Positions 39,501-50,354 of a DNA stretch of 64,000 nt are shown in pieces. The notes below the pieces were generated by a model. That model was not told where the DNA came from, made no database searches, and worked only from the letters and a program-made list of their open reading frames with translations. The first letter of the stretch is position 1. Each line of letters starts with the position of its first letter. Origin of the DNA: Tanytarsus gracilentus (Eukaryota; Arthropoda; Insecta; Diptera; Chironomidae); the NCBI GenBank assembly GCA_038502055.1, contig JAXRKN010000037.1:1302001-1366000 (forward strand), given 5' to 3'. Both the position numbers and the translations under genes were made by a program.

Positions 39501-40889
39501 TGACACACCAATCATTCAATAAAGTCAATAAATCATATTAAACAATACATGAAAAATAACAGCATAATGTCAGACTAAGTTATATGTTTTTATCAATTTT
39601 TCTCCTCAACCTGGTCTTTTGAAATTTTGAGCAAAAAATGCGAGTCGCGAAGAATTTTCGGAAAGCGAATTTTCAGAAAAAAGAAAAACGTTCTCTTTGA
39701 CATTCGCGCCTAGTCTGACCACTTACCAACCCTCTGATAAAGTGAACGCCTTTTTGCTTGACGCTTTGCTCTCTGAGCATATCCCAAATGTTAGCATGAA
39801 TATAATATCTTTGATTTATTTTTTAAATTAAGAGTTAAAATGCTTCTACGTACCTCCGCCTCTTCATCGAGAAGCTCTTCCTCAACAACTTCAGCCTTAT
39901 ACTCCAACAAAAGATCCCTAATTGGCTTAGGATCGAGGTATCGATTAATAAACGGAAGTGTTAAAAGGACATTCGTGTCGGGTCTCTGATTGGGATCTTT
40001 TATGAGGATTTTAGCCAAAAACTCATTAAACTCACGACTCCATCTCGATGGCTGATCGAGTTTTGGCGGCTCGCTCTTTTGAATTTTTAAAAGCACACGC
40101 ATCGGTGACATTTCACTATTTGGCGGTTCCATTTGAGCAAATTCAATCAATGTGATGCCTAGGGACCAAATATCCACCATGTAATCATAAGGATTATCAC
40201 GAAACGTCTCACAGAGCACTAATTCGGGCGCCATCCAATAAGGAGTACCGATAAAGGTGTCATGCTTCTGCATTGTGTGTTTGTTCTTTGCCGACACGCC
40301 AAAATCCGCTAATTTTACACCTCCGTCCATGGTTAGCAGCACATTGCCCGCCTTCAAATCTCGATGAATCACTTTATTCTTATGTAAATGATTTAGACCG
40401 GCTACCATGTGCTTACATACATATGCAATTTGTAGCTCGGTCAAAGGCTTCTCCAACTCTACCATTATACTATCTAAGGCACCGCCGTCACAATATTCAA
40501 TCAACATCTAGAATATTAATTTAATGAAATTATTCTTAATAATTTATTTTTCGATATAAACTCACCCAAAGCTTATCATCGAAAGAAAATGCTTCATACA
40601 GTCCAACAATATTTTCATGCTTAATCTCTGACAAAATATCGATTTCCACCATGTGATCACTCAAATTTTCTTCATCTTCGAGTGTACACATTTTTGCGGC
40701 CGCAAAATCTGTCGTTCCTTTTCTTTGAGCTTTATACACTTTTCCAAAAGCACCGTCACCCAATTCACCCACCATTTCCCAAAATTCCGTTGGATCTGTG
40801 TCCATTTTAATGTGATGAAAGAGGCGCTTCTTCTTCGCTTCGCCACCTCCCAAATGGAAAACTTTCTTCAAATTATTTAGAAAAGACAT
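33460..40889 (-). CDS. Slik: Slik/SLK-type Ste20 serine/threonine kinase
   Basis: Germinal-centre (SLK/LOK) kinase. In flies Slik phosphorylates Moesin/Merlin at the cell cortex and promotes growth and epithelial integrity (family knowledge). Coding exons, 5' to 3': 40889-40566, 40507-39854, 39384-39142, 39087-37192, 37139-36894, 36839-36685, 36628-36460, 36407-36301, 36240-36108, then 35564-34701 (long form) or 33570-33460 (short form); all junctions are GT-AG and keep frame. The kinase domain spans residues 35-300: glycine loop G44-D-G46-A-F-G49, Lys66, Glu82, HRD 156-158, DFG 176-178, and GTPYWMAPE 195-203 with activation-loop Thr192/Thr196. It is therefore predicted active. Residues 330-900 are Ser/Pro/Asn-rich and disordered; 910-1309 form the charged coiled coil (PKK domain) typical of SLK/LOK. 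Predicted length is 1345 aa (short) or 1596 aa (long). The start at 40889 gives the family's usual short leader before the kinase domain. The gene diverges from EMC7, 8.1 kb away. Confidence 0.93.
34701..35564 (-). CDS. Slik: Alternative last exon of Slik, long C-terminus (287 codons)
   Basis: Open frame in phase with the donor at 36108, starting R-I-L-D-E-I-E-R-Q-L-D-R-Y-E-K after an acceptor reading aaacag. It first continues the coiled coil (DEIERQLDRYEKEFG), then becomes a Ser/Thr/Arg-rich tail with many potential phosphorylation sites (such as RRKSED and SSRKQS). The stop is at 34701-34703. The region near residue 16 aligns in position with the conserved SLK C-terminal helix, so it probably replaces rather than extends that end. 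The acceptor has a poor pyrimidine tract. The frame is far too long to be chance. Confidence 0.8.
   Translation of the reverse strand, partial: RILDEIERQLDRYEKEFGPCDRSEFDGEFVVPVEIRNRVNSKGSLRIHGGLLSISRSRTLFTLTSNTKSSIHSSTPDLSRSISHTPTSSHKLSLTSSYDSVLEENEDDGVIVIKKGAAGKEKSNKSTQHVQHIFENPPVRRKSEDFLDSRPRNGNTMKAVEVQQRHVRQSSDQAYRLIPRIKNPAADSSRKQSVEIRESSTFEVNTSAKHSTASLDSETIYTRWGYHRGSNSFAGDLNVSTLSSYSIPRVSLSNQRALPTEPNASISSRKSSSTNNFYKHEFKDSQA
39727..39768 (-). CDS. Slik: Candidate 42-nt cassette exon of Slik
   Basis: Between the second kinase exon (ends 39854) and the exon starting at 39384 lies a segment with a perfect donor (gtaagt, read from 39726) and an acceptor made of three tandem AGs (ctctct at 39769-39774 on the plus strand). 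Only the third AG gives a length divisible by 3. Then 14 codons (QSVKQKGVHFIRGL) insert between ...DEEAE and EPRTP without breaking frame. The flanking exons also join in frame if it is skipped, as expected for a cassette exon. It would sit just after the kinase domain. The pyrimidine tract is weak, and use of either other AG would shift the frame. Confidence 0.4.
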
Positions 40890-43800
40890 CTCGTTTAATT
40901 TGTTTAATTGGTTGTTGTAGATGAAAAGTTGTTGCTTAATTGACTATTTTAACCTTAATAGTTATTAATATTTTTCTTTTATCTTCTTTTGCAAAAAAAA
41001 GAAGTGATTTCTCCTAGTGTTTTTGGCTCAATCTACAATTGTCTCAGTTGAGTTGAGTGTGTGTTTGATATCAATGCAGTGGCAAACAATCTTTTTCAAT
41101 AGCCATAATTAAATTGTTGCTGCCACACGTTGTCAAACGAAAATTGAAGTATTTTCCTCACTCTCTCTTTCTTGTTGATTTTGGAGCAATATTTTATAAA
41201 ATAATAATCTGCAAATAAAAAACAAGAAAACATTATTGATTTTATCATATCATGTGGAATAAAATTTATAATATTCAAATTATTCTCATCATCATCGCAT
41301 ATTGTAAATCTAAATAAGTAATAAAATTTAGTTAGCAGTGTGAATATTTGTCATCATCACGTCATCATAATCGCAAGCGAGAGAGAGAGAAAGACGAGAG
41401 AAGAGACCATTCGACGATGAAAAAGGGAATAATAAAATATTAATAATAATGAAATAAGAATGAGACATGAGGAGCAAGAATTTTGAGGCACACATATGAC
41501 GAATTTTAAAGTTTTTTTTCGAATCAAACGAGTTATTCTTTTTTCGTACAAGAGACTTTAAGAAGAAGAGGTTATGGCAGCATCGTGACAGAGAGACGAA
41601 GAAACAAAATAAAATAGTACGTAAAGCAACCGCAAGATGATGGTCCAAGGTCACAGATTTAAGAGATGAATTCGGAAGAAAAATCGATAAAGATGTGCGT
41701 GTGTGTGTGTGTGTGCTTGTGATAGAAGAGAGCTCAAACCAGATCTTTAGTATATAAAAAAATCCATATGATCGCAGGTTGTTATTGCAGTTACATTTGT
41801 ACTTGCTTTTGTAACAGAAATATTACTGCATATCTTGTGTGTTTATATAAAAGGCCTAGGCAGTGCCAATGACATCAAGTACATTGCCGATTACTGTTGC
41901 ATCGAACGTCAAATCATTAAAGCAAGTATAAATATGCCCATAAATTACTCAGCACACAAATATTTCTCGGAGTTATTTGGCAATAAAACATTAAGATGTA
42001 AATGTGTGTGATGGTATTGAGGTGGTCTTTTAGACATATTGATTTATCTTTAACTTTTTATGATGTCCATCCCCATTTGCACCTTATATTTATTTTTTGA
42101 TAGACACGCCAATGATAAACTGTCAACTCAGCAATTCACAGTCGTGATGCAATGTTGAGCATTTAAAAGACGAACTCACGTTCATTAATGAACAAACCAT
42201 GTCCTTCAATTAATTTTACACCATCGACAGGGAGAGTTTGCTGCTAATAATCTTTTCACATAATATCGCATGGGGGTCCACAACCAATCGAAGCTGCTGG
42301 TAAAGTGCGGAACATAAAAGTTGTCGAGTGTGTCAGGTTGATTTTTTAATTTATTATTTTGTCTTTATGTATGATTTGGATATTGATGACGAGTGCCAAT
42401 ATATATTTTGGGGAAGTAACAGTTGTTCATTATAATGAGCAAATGTGTACTTTAAAACAGATCATTCAGTCAAAAAAAAGTATGAATGAAAATGTATATA
42501 ACCGTACTGATAATTATATTTTTTGTTTACTCATACTACTTTTAGCAATTTCTCAATAACTTGTCGCTTTTCCTGTCTCTTTCTGACAAAGAGTGTTTGT
42601 GCATTATTTACTTTACAATTTGTTAAAGTCATTTTTCGGTAACCCTTGATATAAAAAGGGCCGAAATAACTGAATTATGTGCTTACATTTTAAATCATAA
42701 AGGCACAACATAACATATTAACACACGATACTTTAAGAGATTTTAGTCCAATTGTTTGTTTTCGCTCTCTTCTCTTTATTTCTTTTTCTTTTCTTGACCG
42801 GACGCAAAACAATTTTCACTTTCTAACTGAAGCCAATTAATGCACAAATATTACCATTTTTCCCGCGAGCATGATGTTGTAAAGTTAGAGAAAAAAATAT
42901 TCAAGCTTACAATATAATCATTTGATGGTGCATGGTAATTATTGTCTAGAGAGGGTCTATTAGAAAAATTAATCGGGCGCGTTTGAAAAAGTACACACGG
43001 CTTTTCAGTTGTTTTTCTTCGGTTATTGTTATAAATATCTGTGTATAGTTACTACTTACTCGCTCACATATAAATTCATCGAATGAATGAAATGTGGAGA
43101 GCGCTTTTGGAAGTGAATAAAAAGATGATTTATGATAATCATAAAAGGTGTTAAAGAAGATTGGCAACATTGCTTCGTCATTTCCTCGAAGCACTACTTC
43201 ACACTCTCAATTTGCTTATTCATTTACAAGCTATTGCTACTAGCTTTGCGATGACAATCGATGGTGCGAACTCGTCGTTATTAAATCTCGACAGCCTTCC
43301 CTTCTGACTTGCCAAAAAAAAATATTAAATTTAGTTGAAATTTCCGTGGGATGAAATTTCATTTTTTTGGGCGCTAAAAAGTTCTTCTTCAACACCGACA
43401 AAAATGTTTTTAATTAAAAAATTCTAAATTGGTTTACGATGCTCAATTTTTGTGCTTTTAGCGACCCACTTTTTTCATCCCACCTCATGTATCGCGCGCG
43501 CATACTGTACTCCTTAATTTTTTTTAAGTAATTGAAAATCGTGTTTTCTGTGTCGCAAAAAAAAATCACAACTAACGAGTACGTATGAATGGGGAGAGAT
43601 GTTTTAAGAATGGCAATGAAGGTAAACAATTGAAATTCCAACGAGGAATTCAAGATTTTTGAGTCCAAGAATGGATGAGCTCACGCAAATTGTGCCTCTC
43701 TCACTCTTTCACGAGAAGTTCGTTCTCTTTCTCGCTCATCGGTTCCGTATCAATAAACTTCCAACATTTACATAGAGCAAGATTTCTAATTAATTATTCC

Positions 43801-44376
43801 ATGCACTTAATGGAACGAATCTCGAATAAAAAATTTACGTATCTCGCGTGCGCATCAGGTGACAACGAGTCTAATTTCTCAATTCACATGAAGCATCGAT
43901 CATCTTCGCGATCGTCTTTGCAGTTTAAAAAATTCATTATGACTTTCTTTCTCGTTTTTGTGTGAAAAAATTTCACTCAATAGTTTAATTTACAACGACT
44001 GCAGTGTAATTAGTTAATGTCAAATATTGACAAATACTTTAAGTGTATATGCGTCATGCGAATGTCTCATATTTAAAGCACACGATACGTAGATTTCTTT
44101 GCCATGAACTGGCACGTGAACATGATTAAATGTTTTCAAGTGTAATTATGTGGTTTTTCAATATTCATGGCTTTTTCACTTTCATAAAAAAAACGTATGT
44201 GAGAGAGTCTTCAGTTTTTATTTTACCTCAACTTAAACAACATTTATATTTTCCTCCCACGTCATTAGAATTTTATCCGAGTAATTTCCGAATTTTGTAT
44301 CATTCTGACGCTGAACAAAAATCGATTATGAAAATGATAAATAAGAAGACTGCGACAAATACAGAAGAAAAAAATG
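40890..44376. other. Intergenic region upstream of Slik
   Basis: Noncoding, with likely 5' untranslated and promoter sequence of Slik near 40890-41100. A short GT-repeat lies at 41698-41715. Open frames on both strands (41328-41654, 42946-43194, 43414-43668, 43675-43965) show no domain or splice support. Confidence 0.5.
41698..41715. repeat. GT microsatellite
   Basis: About nine GT dinucleotides in a row. Confidence 0.8.
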
Positions 44377-44471
44377 TTTCAAAACCCACACGTGGGTGTT
44401 GCCGCGTAACCCACTTGTAACAGATCAGTGTTTGAAAATCAAGTGCATAAAAAATGAGTTTAAGTCAATCC

Positions 44472-45014
44472 GGACACTTTGGCTGTCCGTGGCAGTCTTG
44501 TTCGACCATTCCTCAAAAATCGTCTATGTCATTAGATTCCTGGTCCAATTACGAGTTCAACGATACCCATGAAGTCATAGTTCTGAAAAATGGACATTTT
44601 GGCTGTCCGTGGCACTACTGGCCGTCCATGATTAACATTCATCAAAAATCATCAATGCCATTCGATTCCTGGTCCAATTACGAGTTCAACGAGATACATG
44701 AAGCCATAGTTCTGAAAAATGGACATTTTGGCTGTCCGTGGCACTGCTGGCCGGCCATGATGGACATTCCTCAAAAATCATCTATATCAATCGATTCCTG
44801 GTCCAATCACGAGTTCAACGATACCCATGAAGCCATAGTTCTGAAAAATGGACATTTTGGCTGTCTGTGGCACGACCATAGGTCACGACTCGAAAAATCA
44901 TGTATTTCAATCGATTCCTGGTCAAGTTACGAATCAATGCCAATCAATTTCTGTTCCAATCACGAGTTCAACGATACCCATGAAGCCATATAAGAGAAAA
45001 TTTGTATGAAAAAT
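44472..45014 (+). repeat. Tandem units of 120-165 bp
   Basis: Four consecutive units of 120, 129, 129 and 165 bp. All lengths are multiples of 3, so the frame 44454-44993 stays open and reads a repeated peptide with the motifs GHFGCPWH, SIDSWSN and EFNDTHEAIVLKN. The related copy at 7.4 kb keeps EFNEVHEAIVLK in the same frame on the minus strand, but then diverges. No known protein family is recognised; most likely this is part of the repeat rather than a host gene. Confidence 0.7.
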
Positions 45015-45156
45015 GGACGTTATGGCCGTCCATGGCACGACCATAGGTCATGACTCAAAAAATAGTCAGTGCCTGCACATATAGACCCTAAGAGCTACCA
45101 TCTGGCGAAAACTAGAAGACTCTAGCTGGTCCAGGGACCGAGATCTCGCTTGTGCA

Positions 45157-45185
45157 GACGGACGGACGGACGGACGGACGGACGG
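45157..45185 (+). repeat. GACG microsatellite
   Basis: About seven copies of GACG inside the right part of the interspersed repeat. The related copy at 7350 has only a remnant (GTCCATCCG on the opposite strand). Confidence 0.8.
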
Positions 45186-45232
45186 AATCACGAGTATATA
45201 AGCGTTACACCACTTTGTGGGTTACGCTAAAA

Positions 45233-47064
45233 AATATTTTATTGACTATCATTGGAGTGATTTTTTTTCTCAATAAGGCATTTTAATCAAAATGCATGAA
45301 AAAATTAAAACTAGCCTCTCACTCTCGCTCATATCGACATCGAATCGCAAATATGTCGCTCAAAGCCATTTTTATTAGTTCAACAATATTAGCGATAGGC
45401 TGATATAGTAAAGAAAGAAACAGTAATTCGATTACGAAAACACAAAATGGAATGTTAATGGCAACTTTTGTCAAAAAGGAAGCAAAAAAATTTGCATCGA
45501 TTTTCAGTCAAAAGAAATGTAGCAGAAAGTAGTTTGGAAGACTTGTGTCAGTCACATAACCGAACTAAAAAACGTGCTGTTTAGACGCTTCAGTCAAGTT
45601 TTGTCGTCATCGCCGGAAAACAGGAAAAGTAAATCCAATTTAGTCACTTCACATAAAACCCGCATTGAAGATTGAGTCAATTAAAATATAGAGCGGTTAT
45701 ATAGAACACCATAAAGTATGCTCTATGTTGATATTTTCTCGCACTTCTTCGATTTAATTATCACTCTCGAGAGAAGGGCTTTAAAAGAAATTAGACGATG
45801 AATTGTAAAGGGAATAATATAAATGTTAGTTGAAATATTTTTAATCTCCTAAATAATTCCTCATAAAGCCGCCTGCAGACGGAAAATAAAAGCAATTTCT
45901 CACATATGTAAGTGCCTTCCTTAAATGTCTTTTGGCAATTTTTTAAAGTCTCCGATATAATGCTTGCAAAGTAAACTCATGCTGTTCGAGAAATTGAATA
46001 TTTTGACTATGAGGCGATATTTGAGTACAAAATGGGTAAAGAAAATGAATGAGTAAAGAAATCTTTTCTTTTGACACCATGCGGAAAATATTAAAAATGC
46101 TCTTTTAAAAATAATTCTCACCACACATATAAATGAATGAATGATAAAACAAATTAAATTCTTATTGTTTTTTTTGCCGCATATATGACTGAGCGATAAA
46201 CTAAATTCCTTAGCCTTATCGCTATTCATATAATAGACGTTCAAGTACTTTTGAGCGAGAAGAAGAGTGCTTTAATACATGATTTTATTTCTTTTTGCCA
46301 TTATTTCACTCGACTAGTGTTATTTCATTGTTTGCATTCTGAGCGAACTAGTGCTTGAAAATGCTGATTATAAGGAAAATAAACAGCTCACTTCGAAAAA
46401 ACATATGAATAATAACAGATTGTTTACTAATCGATTCATTTACATCACAGATTAAAGCTCAAATTATTATTTTTTTTTTTTTCATTTTTTTGGGAAATAA
46501 TTTATTATATATAAGAGAAAGAAAATAGTAAGAAAAAAATAATTTACATTTATGTAACTTTACATACCTCACTTAACTAAAAAAAATTGTATATTTAAAA
46601 TAATTGTGAATAGCTAATGAAGCCGAAATAAACATCAACAATTGTAACACACATAAAACTTTAAACGTAACACCTGCTGCATTCCATTAATTATAATCAT
46701 CGCTGGCGATGCGTTCAGTGTTTATCGGTTAAGTATTTAAAATGCCATCGTTCTCGCTTTTTCACTTACATTAGTTTTTCATTTATTTAAATATTTTTAG
46801 CCTTGCAATAACAACAACTACTCTAATTTTTCTCTAATACTAATATTCTTAATGAATATTTATCAGTCTGCGATAATTAAATGTATCAAAATAAACAACA
46901 AATTTCACACACACGAATGGGTGAATACAATTTAAAAGAATTGAAAATTTAAAAATCTAGAACACTGAATAAAAATCATTAAAAAACTAATAATTTGGAA
47001 TCTTAATTTATTTTTTAACTTAATTTCCAGAGAAATATTTTGAAAAGTCGAAAAAATTTCCGAA
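45233..47064. other. Intergenic, nothing supported
   Basis: AT-rich sequence with no convincing coding, RNA or repeat signal. The 107-codon frame at 45921-46244 (minus) has no domain and no start context of note. Confidence 0.5.
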
Positions 47065-47540
47065 TTTTCCGATTTTCTTTTAAATTTTTTTCACTATTGT
47101 GGAAATTCTGTCGATTTCCCGAATTTAGAAAATTTTTTTGAAAATTCTCGAGAAAATTCAATTAAATCGTTTTTAAAATTTGCGTTTTCATCCTTTTTGT
47201 AGGTGAAAACTCGAGAAAATTTTCCGATTTTCTTTTAAATTTTTTTACTATTGTGAAATTCTGTCATTTCCCGAATTTGAAAATTTTTTTTGAAAATTCT
47301 CGAGAAAAGTGTCAACTAAATCGTTTTTAAAAATTTGCGTTTTCATCCTTTTTGTAGGTGAAAACTCGAGAAAATTTTCCGATTTTCTTTTAAATTTTTT
47401 TCACTATTGTGGAAATTCTGTCGATTTCCCGAATTTAGAAAATTTTCTCTTTTGAAAATTCTCGAGAAAAGTGTCAACTAAATCGTTTTTAAAAATTTGC
47501 GTTTTCATCCTTTTTGTAGGTGAAAACTCGAGAAAATTTT
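47065..47540 (+). repeat. 155-bp tandem repeat, about three copies
   Basis: Units begin at about 47065, 47220 and 47375, with a partial fourth near 47537. Each carries TTTTCCGATTTTCTTTTAAA, then TTCTGTCGATTTCCCGAATT in the full versions, then two CTCGAG palindromes set in GAAAATTCTCGAGAAAA and GAAAACTCGAGAAAATTTT. Copies differ by small indels and substitutions. Confidence 0.88.
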
Positions 47541-48989
47541 GCATAACTTCAAGATAGAAAAATGTTTAAATAAAGCTTTACGTTTTTCTTTACAATAAGT
47601 GAGTATTAAAATTTTTGAGAGTTTTTTTTGGATGCTTCCATAAGCAATTATCAGTGCAGATTTATGTGTGTGTGTGCTACTTTTGACAGGCGAAGGTTAT
47701 GATCTTCAGCATTAAATGGGAAGGTCAACGTGTGAAACATAATCAGATTAGAGTGGGATGGTAATCTCTCTTTCCATGTAATTTTTATGGATTTGTCAAA
47801 TACTCAAGGAAAAGCATATTATATTATATGCTGTGGACAATCTGCAGTAATTGTTTCGATACGTAGTTAAACTTGAAATGAGTTCTTTTAAAGATGTAAT
47901 GAAAATTTTCTCTCGAGAAAATGAAATTTCACCGGCTCTAAGATTATTATTAAAAATATTTTATCTTTAGTGAAAAAAAATTCTAAAAATAAGACCCGTT
48001 TATATAGCGATAAAATACTTCGAGAACTTCCAGCGAGATAAAACAAAATGAATCATACGTTAAACCACTTTACACGCCTCTAATTTTACTCTCGTGTGTG
48101 ATGCAACGCAAAACTTTGTTATTAATTGAATTCACAATTCATCTCTTCCGTCCGCATCTTACAATTTCCCTTTACTATATTTTGTTTGTTTTTGCTTAAA
48201 TCTCATCGAACTTTATTATTCCCCTTTATTTTCTCTTACGCTCTCCTCCGTCTGCGCCTTATTCATATTGAAACGCAATTCATAATTATTTTCATCGCTG
48301 TCCAAATTTTCAAACTTCCAATTGGAAGCTTCACAATCACTCAAAATGTCACATTTTATTTTTCCTTATCAAAATGTAATCTTGTATCTTTTTTTCTGCG
48401 TATTATGTGAACACAAGAAATAAATTTTTGTCTACATATAGTGATGATGATTACACTTTTTTCATATATATATATAAAATTTTCTCTTTTTCTTCTCTCG
48501 CCTCTTTTTTTTCTTCAATGAACCAAGATTCAAGTTCGAAATTTAAATTTCGCAACTTTATTCACTTTGCGAGCGATAGGAACTATTAAATTCACTTTAT
48601 TCACATTATTTGAGCACTTCTCGAATGATCACGACCATTTTTCAGCACCGAAACGTGACAATTGATGAGTAATGTTAATAGAATTACAAGCTGCCATTAT
48701 TGACAAATTTCACACCTTTTTCTTAGTTTTTACCGCAGTACTCGATAATTTTCGATCTCCTAAGTTAATACTTGGCACTATTTGATACTGATGAGCACTT
48801 AAAAATCAGTTCTTCCTACATTTTCAACTTATTTTCGTCTGCAATTAAGCAATTTTTCTTTGAGACTTTATGAATCTTTAGAGAGGTTGTCGTTTTTTAA
48901 ACGCAGTGTGCGGGCTTATGGGGATTATAACTTATTGTAAAAGTGAAAGCGCGAGAGAGAGAGAGAAAGAAAAATAAATTTCGTGAAAA
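47541..48989. other. Intergenic and promoter region upstream of EMC7
   Basis: No supported gene. The frames at 48126-48410 and 48407-48589 are translations of T-rich DNA. The last 60 bp contain a GA-rich tract (about 48950-48972) that may belong to the EMC7 promoter or leader. Confidence 0.5.
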
Positions 48990-49846
48990 ATGAATAAAAT
49001 TCTAATTTTTGTGATTCAACTGGCGCTAATTGTCGCTTCAGTTAGCAGTCAAGATACCGAAATTGAGGAAGCATCGACTGGTCTATATCAAATTGAGGGA
49101 AAAATCTTTGCACCCGAGATTGGCGATAATAATTTGTGGACACAAGAAACTCAAGTAAAATTGAAATTAATTAATCACTGGATCTTTTAATTATTATTTA
49201 TTTAATTTCAGATAGTTGCTTCAAGTGGATTAACTGGTAAATTTTTAAACTAAATTATTAAAAAATATTACTGTATTGTTAACTTACAGGAGAGTTTAGA
49301 GGATTTTTAAGAGCCGATGGAACTTTTTCCATAAATAAAGTGTCTTCTGGATCTTATGTAAATAATTTTAAAACATTCGAACTTTATTTTTCATGTGTCC
49401 CTTTGCAGATCATCGATGTCATCAACCCAGATTATTTTTATGAATCAGTTAAATTGGAGATTAACTCAAAAGGAAAAATCAGAGCTAGAAAAGTAAATCA
49501 CATCCAGCCATCACAAGTGATTCAATTGCCGTATCCACTAAAGATTAAAGCTCTCACAAACTATCGCTATTTCCAAGTTAGAGAACAATGGAAAGTTACA
49601 GATTTTCTTTTCTCACCAATGGTCCTTATGATGGTCTTACCACTCGTTCTTCTCGTGCTCTTACCAAAAATTTTAAATGATCCAGAGGCAAAGAAGGAAA
49701 TGGAAAATCTTCAGCTCCCAAAGATGGGCGAAATGCCTGACATGAGCGAGATGCTCAGTAAATTTCTTGGAGGTGGCAGTAGCACTCCAAAACCACAAGC
49801 ACAAGCTCCAGCTGGAGAGCGTGTTCGGAACAAAAAGCGAAATTAA
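48990..49846 (+). CDS. EMC7: ER membrane protein complex subunit 7
   Basis: Subunit of the EMC, the insertase that places tail-anchored and multipass proteins in the ER membrane. Exons: 48990-49154, 49212-49236 (only 25 nt), 49290-49357, 49409-49846; the protein is 231 aa, close to the human length of about 240. Residues 1-20 are a signal peptide (MNKILIFVIQLALIVASVSS). The lumenal beta-sandwich domain follows, with the family signature GEFRGFLRADGTF, a GSY turn and VINPDYFYE. A single membrane helix lies at about 153-174 (SPMVLMMVLPLVLLVLL), and the cytosolic tail carries Met/Pro-rich MPDMSEML and a basic end. The third intron (49358-49408) is 51 nt with no stop, so retention would add 17 residues; family alignment favours splicing because GSY then joins IIDVINPD. 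EMC7 is convergent with Tctp. Confidence 0.9.
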
Positions 49847-49895
49847 ATAACTAAATTTTCTGTAATTTACTGATTTAATTTAAACACTTTTAGAA

Positions 49896-49901
49896 AATAA
49901 A
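49896..49901 (+). terminator. EMC7: Poly(A) signal AATAAA of EMC7
   Basis: AATAAA 50 nt after the EMC7 stop codon. Confidence 0.55.
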
Positions 49902-50354
49902 AATTTAATGTGGAAATCATAAGACTAGAAGTGACATTCGTTTCCGAAGTTCCTTTTTTGATTTTTTATTGTTCCATTTAGTAATAAAAAATTGATTTAA
50001 CTTTTCTCCATCTTTCAATGAGCTTTTCCACTCTTATCTCTCATAATATTTCCTATGCAAGTCTTTCTCAGGAAAAGCCATTAACTGTTTTGTTGACAAA
50101 AAGTAGAATGCGTGGAATTACGATTTTCCTTTCGATGATAAAAAAAAGTTGAGTATGTGAAAAATCTTTTTTCTTTTTTTTGTCAAATTTTGAAGCAATT
50201 AATTTTTAACTTTTTGAAATTAACATAGTTTAAAGCAGAGAAAAATTAATAAGTTATGAAAAAAAATATTGATAAATGATTGATGATGCATATGTTGTTT
50301 AATTATTGAATTATTGTGTGGCTGGAAGCAGCTCAGTATTTGGATTTTGAAGCT
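49902..50354. other. Convergent intergenic region EMC7/Tctp
   Basis: Short AT-rich spacer that must hold both 3' untranslated regions. No other feature was seen. Confidence 0.5.

Larger units (their letters stand above)
44377..45232 (+). repeat. Interspersed repeat with internal tandem units, related to the 7.3-8.1 kb copy
   Basis: About 850 bp that shares its left end, central motif and right end with the inverted copy at 7317-8080. Near the ends an 11-bp inverted repeat is seen: GCGTAACCCAC at 44404-44414 and GTGGGTTACGC at 45217-45227. The last 28 bp (45201-45228) form an imperfect palindrome. The interior has tandem units starting at 44472, 44592, 44721, 44850 and 45015, each with GGACATTTTGGCTGTCCGTG or a close variant. 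I saw no clear target-site duplication, so the exact ends and class are open; it is probably a non-autonomous DNA element. Confidence 0.65.

Noticed and set aside
48126..48589. Two consecutive plus-strand frames (94 and 60 codons) before EMC7
   Set aside because: T-rich translation with hydrophobic bias; no start context, domain or splice logic.
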